62,768 bases of DNA from M55B154 sp964486725 (GTDB lineage: Bacteria > Spirochaetota > UBA4802 > UB4802): contig CAZAOK010000008.1 in assembly GCA_964486725.1 (NCBI GenBank), positions 1-62,768 on the forward strand, written 5' to 3'. The notes under the pieces are model-generated. The model had not been told where the DNA came from. It saw only the letters and a list, made by a program, of their open reading frames with translations, and did no database searches. This document shows positions 25,033 to 32,113 of this stretch, in pieces. The translations under genes and the position numbers were made by a program. The first letter of the stretch is position 1. Each line of letters opens with the position of its first letter.

Positions 25033-25109
25033 CACGAAAAACCATTTTATATTTTATTTAAGATAAGTTTGCAGTATGCTAATGTTGCATCTGTTTGATG
25101 TCAATCAAT

Positions 25110-25142
25110 AAAAAAGAGGGTATGCTGGATACCCTCTTTTTT
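25110..25142 (-). terminator. Bidirectional hairpin terminator
   Basis: AAAAAAGAGGGTAT and ATACCCTCTTTTTT form a perfect stem around a short GCTGG-centred loop, with A and T runs on both sides. It terminates the small lipoprotein gene on the minus strand and would stop transcription from either direction. Confidence 0.88.
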
Positions 25143-25167
25143 GCTGATTATAGCCGATATACGGTTA

Positions 25168-25365
25168 TTATTCAGCAGCTTTTTCTTTTGCTTCTTCTTT
25201 TGCTTCTTCTTTTGATTCTTCATCAGAATCATCTGCTTCATCTGCCTGCTCTTCTACTTTAGCATCTTCAGGAGCCTTGGCTTCCTGCTTGCAGCCTGAT
25301 AAGGTAAAACTTACTGTAAAAGCAAAAATTGCAGCAAAGATCAGCATAAGAATATTTCTCTTCAT
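25168..25365 (-). CDS. Small acidic lipoprotein
   Basis: 65 aa from the ATG giving MKRNILMLIFAAIF, with GAGGGG upstream; the longer frame to 25428 lacks a start signal. The signal peptide ends in the lipobox LSGC. The mature part is very acidic and ends in KEEAKEEAKEKAAE-like repeats encoded by a CTTCTTCTTTTG-type DNA repeat. It resembles small, abundant surface or periplasmic lipoproteins of spirochaetes; no function is evident. A strong terminator follows. Confidence 0.7.
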   Translation of the reverse strand: MKRNILMLIFAAIFAFTVSFTLSGCKQEAKAPEDAKVEEQADEADDSDEESKEEAKEEAKEKAAE

Positions 25366-25462
25366 ACGATGTAACCCCTCTTTTTTTAAAGTTTTTTTAA
25401 ATAGAACATCATTTAAATAAAAAATCAAGCATTAATTTAAAAAAATTTTATGTTACCATATA

Positions 25463-25846
25463 TCATTCCGGGATATACGTACACCTTGATGTACCTGATT
25501 CCCATACAGTTACCGCTCGAACATGTATATTTTCTCCAAAATTACCTTCAGATATTCTTTTCTGAACAGCAGTTGAGATGTGATGTGCTATATTTTCTGA
25601 GCTGGGGTTTATTTTGGAAAATAATTCTGTTTCATTGAGATTTCCATGATCAAGATCAGCCAGTACTGATTTTAAGATATCCTTAAGATCATGAAAATCA
25701 ATTAATAGCCCTATATCATTAAGCACGTGTCCGGCCACTTCCAGTTCAATTTTCCAGTTATGTCCGTGAAGATTCTCGCATTTCCCCATATAGCCGTGCA
25801 ACTGATGTGCCGCAGCAAAAGAATCCTCAACAGTTAGAATATACAT
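25463..25846 (-). CDS. queD: 6-carboxytetrahydropterin synthase (QueD/PTPS family)
   Basis: 127 aa. Converts dihydroneopterin triphosphate to carboxytetrahydropterin for queuosine/7-deazaguanine synthesis, or acts in pterin synthesis. The zinc His residues are in FAAAHQLHG and in CENLHGHN, which also has the catalytic Cys; the substrate-binding Glu in VWES is present near the end. AGAGGT precedes the ATG. It lies 18 bases after the DegT-family gene, so the two share a transcript. No other queuosine gene is in the window, so the pterin branch is not settled. Confidence 0.88.
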   Translation of the reverse strand: MYILTVEDSFAAAHQLHGYMGKCENLHGHNWKIELEVAGHVLNDIGLLIDFHDLKDILKSVLADLDHGNLNETELFSKINPSSENIAHHISTAVQKRISEGNFGENIHVRAVTVWESGTSRCTYIPE

Positions 25847-25864
25847 ATCTTACCTCTTATATCA

Positions 25865-26911
25865 TTATACAAACATTGATAATGCCCTGGCAACTTTTTC
25901 TATTTCCTTTCGTGTTAATGTTGGATAAATGGGAAGTGAGAAGAGCTTTTTGGAAAACCTGTCACTCCTGGGGTAATCAAGGCCTCTCAATTTACAGTAA
26001 TCGTGCAGCGCGGGTTGCACCGGCCTGAAAATCTGAATATTCTGTTGTTTCCAGAATTTCTCGATCTTTTCGGGAATAGAATCAAAGAGTATGGGGAATG
26101 ACTGGTATGTGAAATCATCATTAAAACTGTAAATGCCCTGGTGAGGTGTTTTTTGAAGAGCATCATAATATATTTTTGCAATATCCTTTCTTCTTTTAAT
26201 GAAATTTTTTATTTTCAATACCTGGCTAATCCCCATTGCTCCTTGAAGGTCTGTCATGGCATAATCAAAACCGGGAATGGCTGCTGAGGGCGCGCCGTTG
26301 CGATAATCCCTTATCTGTGAATAATAGCGTGAATTACCAGTGAAAACCATACCGCCATTACCGGTAGTGATCATCATTTCCGGTGAGAAGGAGGAAATGA
26401 GAATAGACCCCTTGAAAATGTTGACGTACTCCCCTGGATCTTTGCCAAAAATATGTGATATGTCTTCAATTAAAGGAATATTTAACTGTAAAAAATGTTC
26501 CATATCAAGGGGGAACCCGAAAAGATGCCCTACTACAACAGCCCGGGTGCGTTCGGATATCAGCTCACGAATCTGTTCGGCAGATGGTGAAAATGACCCT
26601 TCGTCAATATCCACGAGAACAGGTTTGGCTCCGCATAATTGCGATGCACTCAAGGGTGCCGAATTAAAAAATGATGGAATGATTACCTCATCACCGGGTG
26701 ATATATCTAGAGCTTTGAAAGCAAGATGATACGCAGCGGTGTGCGAGCTGGTGGCAAGGCAGAATTTCATACCAGTCAATTGCCCACAATGTGCTTCAAG
26801 TTTTTTTACAGTTGTACCTGTTGTCAATTCATCCTGAATCATACAGTCAAGTACACCTTCCAGCTCTTTCCTGGTAATGGTTGGTTTGCTTTCCACAATT
26901 CCCATTTTCAT
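25865..26911 (-). CDS. DegT/DnrJ/EryC1/StrS-family protein lacking the PLP lysine
   Basis: 348 aa with the full sugar-aminotransferase fold: TGTTVKKLEAHCGQLTGMKFC, the phosphate-loop ATSSHTAAYHLAF, GDEVIIPSFFNSAPLSA, VVVGHLFGFPLDM, LIEDISHIFG (the Asp that holds the pyridine nitrogen), and NGGMVFTG. The lysine that forms the Schiff base, normally in SFxPxKxITTGEGG, is Met here: SFSPEMMITTGNGG (M179). It therefore cannot be an ordinary aminotransferase. ColD-type dehydratases use His at this place, not Met. Either the PLP role is lost or another function has arisen. queD follows in the same operon. Confidence 0.85.
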   Translation of the reverse strand: MKMGIVESKPTITRKELEGVLDCMIQDELTTGTTVKKLEAHCGQLTGMKFCLATSSHTAAYHLAFKALDISPGDEVIIPSFFNSAPLSASQLCGAKPVLVDIDEGSFSPSAEQIRELISERTRAVVVGHLFGFPLDMEHFLQLNIPLIEDISHIFGKDPGEYVNIFKGSILISSFSPEMMITTGNGGMVFTGNSRYYSQIRDYRNGAPSAAIPGFDYAMTDLQGAMGISQVLKIKNFIKRRKDIAKIYYDALQKTPHQGIYSFNDDFTYQSFPILFDSIPEKIEKFWKQQNIQIFRPVQPALHDYCKLRGLDYPRSDRFSKKLFSLPIYPTLTRKEIEKVARALSMFV

Positions 26912-27164
26912 AATCTCCGCTCTTTAATAGAAAGCAACTATCGTGAGTATCATTTGGAAGGTCAAGCATGATTTGTACGTGAAAACCAGTTGTGAAAATA
27001 TAAACGATGGCATAAGGATCTAAAGATTTGGAGATGGAATTACATGCTTCAGTTGATATACATAAATAATCGCCTAAATTAATGTGTAGTAGAGTTTTTC
27101 ATGTAAAGAGATGCACTGGATTATCCGATATGTCAAGTAGCAAGGAATAGTGGAGGTATATCTT

Positions 27165-28184
27165 ATGAGTTCTGGTTCAAAGTTGAAAAGTGGGGTTCTT
27201 GCAGGAGCGGTCGTATGTGCATTCTTGCTGAGTTCCTGTGCGCCTAATGGTGCAATGACCCGAAAGGATGATACCGGTGCCGATCGGTTTCAGTATGATT
27301 CCGGGGAAGAAGAATTTATATATAATGATGATCATGAAAGTACTGCCCGCGGCAGAGATGACAATGTATATGATAGAAGACAGGTTCGCTCAGAAGGGCG
27401 TCAGTACAGGGAAAGGTCTGAACCTCAACGATATGATGAAGTCAGGGGATACAACAGGTCAAGCGACCGGATGAATGCAGATGGATATGATAGCGTGGAT
27501 GATGAAAAGTTCTTTTCGCAAGACCCCCGTATTCAAAGTGACATACCTGAAAAGCGGAACAGCTATTATCAGAAAGGAAACGCAAGTTGGTATGGACGGG
27601 AGTTTCATGGAAGACTTACCGCTTCGGGTGAACGATTTGACATGAAGGAGTTTACAGCAGCACACAGGTCTCTGCCATTTGGTACCGTGGTGCTGGTAGA
27701 AAATCTCGATAATGGGCGAAAAGTTAAAGTAAAAATAAACGACAGGGGACCTTTTAAGAAGGATCGAATACTGGATGTATCGCATGCTGCTGCTGGGGAA
27801 CTTGATATGCTCAAAACTGGTGAAGCTATGGTGGGGATAACGGTTCTTGGAAAAAAAGATACACGTGATAATCTTGAACAACGCAGGAGACCGGATGAAG
27901 TAGAGCCTGTTTTCGGGCAGGACAGTTATAACGCTTCAGAACACATGGATGATGCCAGTAGCCCATACCAGTTACAGGTTGGCGCATTCTATTCACAGGT
28001 AAATGCCGATAAACTACGGGATGAAGTATCTTCAATGTTCAATAAACCGGTTATCGTTGTTAAAGAAGGGTACCTGTATAAGGTTCGCATCACCAATCTG
28101 AAATCAAGATACGAGGCTGAAGACTTCAAAAGCGATTTACAGGCGCGTGACATACCATCTTATCTCGTTGAGGAAAGAAGATAA
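27165..28184 (+). CDS. rlpA: RlpA-like lipoprotein with DPBB and SPOR domains
   Basis: 339 aa from ATG 27165, with GGAGGT upstream; a longer frame begins at 27150. Lipoprotein signal (VVCAFLLSSC), then a long polar, Arg/Asp/Tyr-rich linker (about 20-125), the double-psi beta-barrel with GNASWYGREFHGRLTASGE and the catalytic Asp in INDRGPF, and a C-terminal SPOR domain (YQLQVGAFYSQVNADKLRDEV) that binds denuded peptidoglycan. RlpA proteins are lytic transglycosylases at division sites in some bacteria. The gene is alone between a 250-base AT-rich gap and a terminator hairpin. Confidence 0.9.
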   Translation: MSSGSKLKSGVLAGAVVCAFLLSSCAPNGAMTRKDDTGADRFQYDSGEEEFIYNDDHESTARGRDDNVYDRRQVRSEGRQYRERSEPQRYDEVRGYNRSSDRMNADGYDSVDDEKFFSQDPRIQSDIPEKRNSYYQKGNASWYGREFHGRLTASGERFDMKEFTAAHRSLPFGTVVLVENLDNGRKVKVKINDRGPFKKDRILDVSHAAAGELDMLKTGEAMVGITVLGKKDTRDNLEQRRRPDEVEPVFGQDSYNASEHMDDASSPYQLQVGAFYSQVNADKLRDEVSSMFNKPVIVVKEGYLYKVRITNLKSRYEAEDFKSDLQARDIPSYLVEERR

Positions 28185-28260
28185 AACTAAAAAACAAGAG
28201 ATATACTTCACTATTACGCATTATTTTATTGAAAAAGCGTTTAATTGTTGTATTCTTACT

Positions 28261-28290
28261 ATAAAGCATCTCAATAGCGGGATGCTTTAT
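28261..28290 (+). terminator. Hairpin after rlpA
   Basis: ATAAAGCATC (28261-28270) pairs with GATGCTTTAT (28281-28290) with a 10-base loop; TTAT follows. A moderate intrinsic terminator for rlpA before the tRNA-Thr promoter. Confidence 0.6.
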
Positions 28291-28381
28291 TATATGGTCG
28301 GGGCCCGTTATTGGCAGATGGTGGCTGGAAATGTTTTTTTGACGAAGGTCAGTCAGAAAATGTACTGCTGGTAAAAAAAAG

Positions 28382-28410
28382 TTGACAAAAAAAGACCATG
28401 TTTTGATACT
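28382..28410 (+). promoter_or_regulatory. tRNA-Thr promoter
   Basis: TTGACA (28382-28387) and GATACT (28405-28410) are 17 bases apart and end 13 bases ahead of the tRNA. Confidence 0.75.
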
Positions 28411-28423
28411 ACATCGTCCTGAT

Positions 28424-28496
28424 GCCCACGTAGCTCAGTCGGTAGAGCATTTGCATGGTAAGCAAAAGGTCACCAGTTCGATTCTGGTCGTGGGCT
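28424..28496 (+). tRNA. tRNA-Thr (anticodon GGU)
   Basis: Acceptor GCCCACG pairs with CGTGGGC (28489-28495), T28496 is the discriminator, the D arm is GCTC...GAGC, the anticodon stem TTTGC/GCAAA closes a loop ATGGTAA giving GGU, and the T arm is intact. CCA is not encoded. It heads the rpmG-secE-nusG cluster; the other tRNAs often seen here (Trp, Tyr, Gly) are absent. The 193 bases up to rpmG show only a weak TTGACG box (28597) and a short TGCCG...CGGCA stem. Confidence 0.95.
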
Positions 28497-28689
28497 CACT
28501 GTGTAACATATCTGTGAATACGTTGTGACTTAGCGAGGGCATGCCGGCTTGCTCAGGTACGGCACGTCATTTTACATTTCATGCAGAATAAAATACTTGA
28601 CGAAAAGTGTCCCCGTATTAGCGTGCTCTAGCCTGAGCGGTTGATCACGGTATCATTTTTAAAAATATGACTGATCCAGGATGTAAGCC

Positions 28690-28842
28690 ATGCGTGATAT
28701 AATATTGCTGCAATGCAAGGAATGCAAAGAAAAGAATTACGTAACGAAAAAGAACAAGAAGAACCAGACCGGGAAACTTGAGATGAAGAAGTATTGCAAG
28801 AGATGCAATACGCATACAATGCATAAAGAAACGAAGGCATAA
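28690..28842 (+). CDS. rpmG: 50S ribosomal protein L33
   Basis: 50 aa. Four Cys in two CxxC pairs (C9/C12 in QCKECK and C36/C39 in YCKRCN) make it the zinc-binding form. AGGAT precedes the ATG. It lies 17 bases before secE, the usual order. Large-subunit protein near the E site. Confidence 0.93.
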   Translation: MRDIILLQCKECKEKNYVTKKNKKNQTGKLEMKKYCKRCNTHTMHKETKA

Positions 28843-28859
28843 GGTTCGGGGTATACGTT

Positions 28860-29042
28860 GTGTTTAAAAAAACAGTGACATTTGTTAAAGAAGCCAGGGA
28901 TGAGTTGGGAAAGGTTACCTGGCCTGAACGTGACGAGGTGACAAGTTTTACTATAGTGGTAGTGGTGACTGTGGTGATTGTGTCCCTATTTCTTTGGGCA
29001 GTCGATACCACCCTTATGTCTATAATTCAGACGGTGATGTGA
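28860..29042 (+). CDS. secE: Preprotein translocase subunit SecE
   Basis: 60 aa, single-TM form. A cytoplasmic amphipathic helix with the conserved DELGKVTWPERDEV precedes one membrane helix (about 30-48, TIVVVVTVVIVSLFLW). It clamps SecY. The start is GTG, with GGGG at fair spacing. nusG starts 5 bases after the stop. Confidence 0.93.
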   Translation: MFKKTVTFVKEARDELGKVTWPERDEVTSFTIVVVVTVVIVSLFLWAVDTTLMSIIQTVM

Positions 29043-29047
29043 TAATC

Positions 29048-29590
29048 ATGTCAAAGGGATGGTTTGTAATACATACTTACTCAGGTCATGAAAACAAGGT
29101 AAAGCTTACGCTTGAGAAGAAAGTACAGAATCTTGGTTTTGATGACAGAATTTTCCAGGTAAAGATACCCACTGTTGATGTTACTGAAGTCAAAGAAGGG
29201 AAGAAAAGGGTGAAAACCAAGAAAATATTCCCTGGATATGTTCTTGTTGAGATGTTGCTTGATGATGAGACATGGAGCCTTGTGAAGAACACCCCGGGTG
29301 TTACCAACTTTGTGGGAGCGTACGGATCGGGTAAACCCCGTCCTCTTTCTATTAACGAGGTCAGCTCGCTGTTTGACCAGATGGGCGAACAGAAGGCAAA
29401 AGAAAAAGCATCAGCTGTAATGGAATTTTCTGTTGGTGAGCATGTAAAGGTAATTGATGGTCCTTTCAGCAATTTTACCGGTATTATCGAAGAAGTGCAC
29501 CCGGAAAAAGGAAGACTGAGGGTGAAAGTTGAGATTTTTGGCAGGGGAACTCCTGTTGAACTGGATTTCTTGCAGGTTGGGAAAATTTAG
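29048..29590 (+). CDS. nusG: Transcription termination/antitermination factor NusG
   Basis: 180 aa from the ATG giving MSKGWFVIHTYSGHENK; upstream codons belong to secE. The NGN domain holds FPGYVLVEM and TPGVTNFVG; the KOW domain (about 125-180) holds GEHVKVIDGPFSNFTGII. It binds the beta' clamp and Rho or S10. The start has only a weak ribosome site and may depend on secE translation. Confidence 0.96.
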   Translation: MSKGWFVIHTYSGHENKVKLTLEKKVQNLGFDDRIFQVKIPTVDVTEVKEGKKRVKTKKIFPGYVLVEMLLDDETWSLVKNTPGVTNFVGAYGSGKPRPLSINEVSSLFDQMGEQKAKEKASAVMEFSVGEHVKVIDGPFSNFTGIIEEVHPEKGRLRVKVEIFGRGTPVELDFLQVGKI

Positions 29591-29632
29591 GCTGTAAATA
29601 TATACTTTATTAATCAGAAAAGGTAGTTGAAG

Positions 29633-30067
29633 ATGGCACCAAAGAAAAAGAAAATAATGACTCAGATTAAACTCCAGATCCCCGGTGGTCAGGCAAATCC
29701 AGCTCCACCCGTTGGGCCTGCCCTTGGTCAGCATGGCTTGAACATAATGGAGTTCTGCAAGGCATTCAACGATAGAACGAAAGATCAGCAGGGGTTGATA
29801 CTGCCGGTTATAATTACCGTATACGAAGACAGGTCGTACAATTTTATAATCAAGACTCCACCTGCGGCAGTGTTGATTAAGAAGGCATTAAAGATAGAAA
29901 GCGGATCAAGTGAACCTAACAGGGAAAAGGTCGGAAAGATAACCAGGGCACAACTTGAAGAAATCGCGAATATAAAAATGCCCGACTTAAATGCGGTGAA
30001 TATTGACGCGGCGGTAAAGATTATTGCCGGCACCGCGAGGTCAATGGGCGTTGATGTAGCAGAGTAA
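29633..30067 (+). CDS. rplK: 50S ribosomal protein L11
   Basis: 144 aa from ATG 29633, with AAAGG upstream. The N-terminal domain contains KLQIPGGQANPAPPVGPALGQHGLN, the thiopeptide-facing loop, and the C-terminal RNA-binding domain ends in KIIAGTARSMGVDV. A short Lys run (PKKKK) precedes the usual start. L11 binds 23S rRNA at the GTPase centre. Confidence 0.96.
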   Translation: MAPKKKKIMTQIKLQIPGGQANPAPPVGPALGQHGLNIMEFCKAFNDRTKDQQGLILPVIITVYEDRSYNFIIKTPPAAVLIKKALKIESGSSEPNREKVGKITRAQLEEIANIKMPDLNAVNIDAAVKIIAGTARSMGVDVAE

Positions 30068-30108
30068 CACTGGTATTATTCAGATAAATGAAGTTTTGAG
30101 GTTTAATT

Positions 30109-30792
30109 ATGAATCGTGGGAAAAAAATAACTGATGCGCGAAGTAAAGTAGATAAAACAAAGCTTTACCCTCTTGATGAAGCGATAGGTTTGTTGAAAGA
30201 GAATGCTTTCGCATCTTTTGACGAATCTGTTGAGATGTCAGTTAAAATAGTTCACAAAAGCTACCAGAATATACGTGGCTCCGCGGTGCTTCCCAATGGC
30301 ACGGGAAAAGAAGTGAAAGTTCTGGTTATATGCAAAGGTGACAAGCAGAAAGAAGCTACAGAAGCTGGTGCTGATTATGTAGGTGCCGAAGATATTATTG
30401 AAAAAATCAAGGAAGGCTGGATTGATTTTCAGGCTGTCGTGGCTACTCCTGATATGATGAAAGAAGTTGGAAAACTGGGACCTGTTCTCGGCAGAAAAGG
30501 CCTGATGCCGAAACCAAAAGCCGGTACGGTTACCGATGATGTAAAAGGTGTAGTAAAAGAATTAAAGGGCGGCCGGGTAGAATACAGGGCTGACAAGACC
30601 GGTGTTATTCACATGGGGGTTGGTAAAAAAACCTTTGATGATAGAAGCCTGATGGAAAACATCAAAACATTTTACAGCCAGGTAGTTAAAGATAAGCCTT
30701 CGGATGCGAAGGGGAATTATATAAGATCGGTTCATATATGTTCAACCATGGGACCCGGAATAAAAATTAATCATAAGGGGATAGAAAGGTAA
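30109..30792 (+). CDS. rplA: 50S ribosomal protein L1
   Basis: 227 aa, usual length. Signature KPKAGTVTDDVKGVVKELKGGRVEYRADKTG (read in two pieces) and GPVLGRKGLMPKP are present. GAGG precedes the ATG. Its stop shares a base with the rplJ start (TAATG), so no separate L10 leader exists between them. L1 forms the mobile stalk at the E site and often represses its own operon. Confidence 0.96.
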   Translation: MNRGKKITDARSKVDKTKLYPLDEAIGLLKENAFASFDESVEMSVKIVHKSYQNIRGSAVLPNGTGKEVKVLVICKGDKQKEATEAGADYVGAEDIIEKIKEGWIDFQAVVATPDMMKEVGKLGPVLGRKGLMPKPKAGTVTDDVKGVVKELKGGRVEYRADKTGVIHMGVGKKTFDDRSLMENIKTFYSQVVKDKPSDAKGNYIRSVHICSTMGPGIKINHKGIER

Positions 30793-31316
30793 TGGCTAAA
30801 CAGTATAAAATAGATGCGGTTACTGATCTCGTCAACAGGCTAAAAGAAAAGCAGAATATTATCCTTACTGATTATTCAGGTATTAAGGTTGAAGATCTAC
30901 ACACATTGCGACGCTCGCTTGGTGAAAAAGATATTGATTACAAGGTAGTTAAAAACAGTCTTTTCAGCAGGGCCTTAAAAGAAGTAGGTTTCCCGGATAT
31001 CAATGAACATTTAACCGGACCTATTGGCGTCGTATTTGCAAAGGAAGATCTCAGTGAAGCTGCGCAGATTATGAAAACTTTCTCTAAAGAACAGGAGAAT
31101 TTCAGTTATAATCTGGGCATAATGGATAATGTTGTATACGGGAAGGATCAATTAAAGAGAATCGCAGATCTGCCAACTAAGGACGAATTGCTTGCGAAGA
31201 CAATGTCACTTCTAAATGGTCCGGCTTCAGGTATCGCGATGATGCAAAAACAGGTGATATCATCACTGGCAAGGGGAATCAAGGCTGTTGCCGAAAAAAA
31301 CGAGCAGGCAGCTTAA
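30792..31316 (+). CDS. rplJ: 50S ribosomal protein L10
   Basis: 174 aa. The N-terminal RNA-binding part (IILTDYSGIKVEDLHTLRRSL, YKVVKNSLFSRAL) and the C-terminal helix that carries L7/L12 dimers (GIAMMQKQVISSLARGIKAVAEK) are seen. Coupled to rplA by a one-base overlap; 130 bases without a gene follow before rplL. Confidence 0.95.
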   Translation: MAKQYKIDAVTDLVNRLKEKQNIILTDYSGIKVEDLHTLRRSLGEKDIDYKVVKNSLFSRALKEVGFPDINEHLTGPIGVVFAKEDLSEAAQIMKTFSKEQENFSYNLGIMDNVVYGKDQLKRIADLPTKDELLAKTMSLLNGPASGIAMMQKQVISSLARGIKAVAEKNEQAA

Positions 31317-31446
31317 GATATAGAATTTCAGGGCGAAAAAGGACTTTGTGTTCAGTAGATACCAATGTCTTTTCTACCCCTTATAAGTTTTTACGGCTAT
31401 GTTCGTATTAACTTGAGAAATCACTAAGTATAAGGAGTAACAAAAA

Positions 31447-31833
31447 ATGGCAAAATTGTCAGTACAAGAACTTTTAGATGCGATTAGCGAGTTGACGCTT
31501 CTTGAAGCATCAGAACTCGTTGAAGCTATGGAAGAAAAATTCGGAATTTCAGCTGCGGCACCAGTAGCAGTTGCAGCGGCAGGCGGCGCGGCAGGCGGCG
31601 CGGAAGCGGCTGAAGAAGAACAGACTGAGTTTGATGTTATTCTTACCGGTTTTGGTGAAAACAAGATTGCGGTTATTAAGGAAGTCCGTGCTATCACTGG
31701 ACTGGGCCTTAAAGAAGCGAAAGAGCTTGTAGAAGCTGGTGGAAAAGCAGTAAAAGAAAAAGTTGCCAAAGATGAGGCTGCAAAGGTTAAAGAACAGCTT
31801 GAAGGAGCTGGCGCGACAGTTGAACTTAAATAA
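31447..31833 (+). CDS. rplL: 50S ribosomal protein L7/L12
   Basis: 128 aa. N-terminal dimer domain, an Ala/Gly-rich hinge (AAAPVAVAAAGGAAGG), and the factor-binding C-terminal domain with KIAVIKEVRAITGLGLKEAKELVE. AAGGAG precedes the ATG. Stalk protein that recruits EF-G, EF-Tu and IF2. Confidence 0.96.
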   Translation: MAKLSVQELLDAISELTLLEASELVEAMEEKFGISAAAPVAVAAAGGAAGGAEAAEEEQTEFDVILTGFGENKIAVIKEVRAITGLGLKEAKELVEAGGKAVKEKVAKDEAAKVKEQLEGAGATVELK

Positions 31834-31851
31834 AAGTGTTGCAAATTTAAT

Positions 31852-31924
31852 TTGAAAAAGTATCAAAAAATTGGTATACTGACACCGGGAGGTTTGGTTG
31901 TTGATCGACCAGGCCTATCGGTGT
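31852..31924 (+). promoter_or_regulatory. rpoB promoter with structured leader
   Basis: TTGAAA (31852-31857) and TATACT (31875-31880) are 17 bases apart. Just after lies a nested hairpin: ACACCG (31882-31887) with CGGTGT (31919-31924), AGG (31890-31892) with CCT (31914-31916) and TGGT (31895-31898) with ACCA (31908-31911). Transcription should start close to its left foot, so the outermost pairs may not be in the RNA. The leader to rpoB is about 225 bases and has no ORF. Confidence 0.6.
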
Positions 31925-32113
31925 ATAGTTTTGTTCACAAAATATTTTCTTCAAACGGCATTCAAAAGCGTTGAAAAAGCCATTCATTGCACACCAAATT
32001 ACAAAAGTAGAACGATTACAGGGTATTCGTCGAAAATCATGTGAAAAAATCTTTAATGCGTCTTAAGGGGCGTGTCTTTACATTCAGGAAAATATATTAT
32101 CGGGAAAAAGTAC

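Noticed and set aside
25168..25260. CTTCTTCTTTTG repeat as a CRISPR or satellite array
   Set aside because: It is the coding repeat for a Lys/Glu/Ala tail of a small lipoprotein, without spacers.
28497..28689. A second tRNA or an RNA gene between tRNA-Thr and rpmG
   Set aside because: No cloverleaf can be drawn; only a 5-bp TGCCG/CGGCA stem and a poor TTGACG box are seen.
32072..32113. GTG 32072 as the start of rpoB
   Set aside because: ATG 32114 begins where the conserved N-terminus begins; GTG remains possible, so this is a choice and not a proof.
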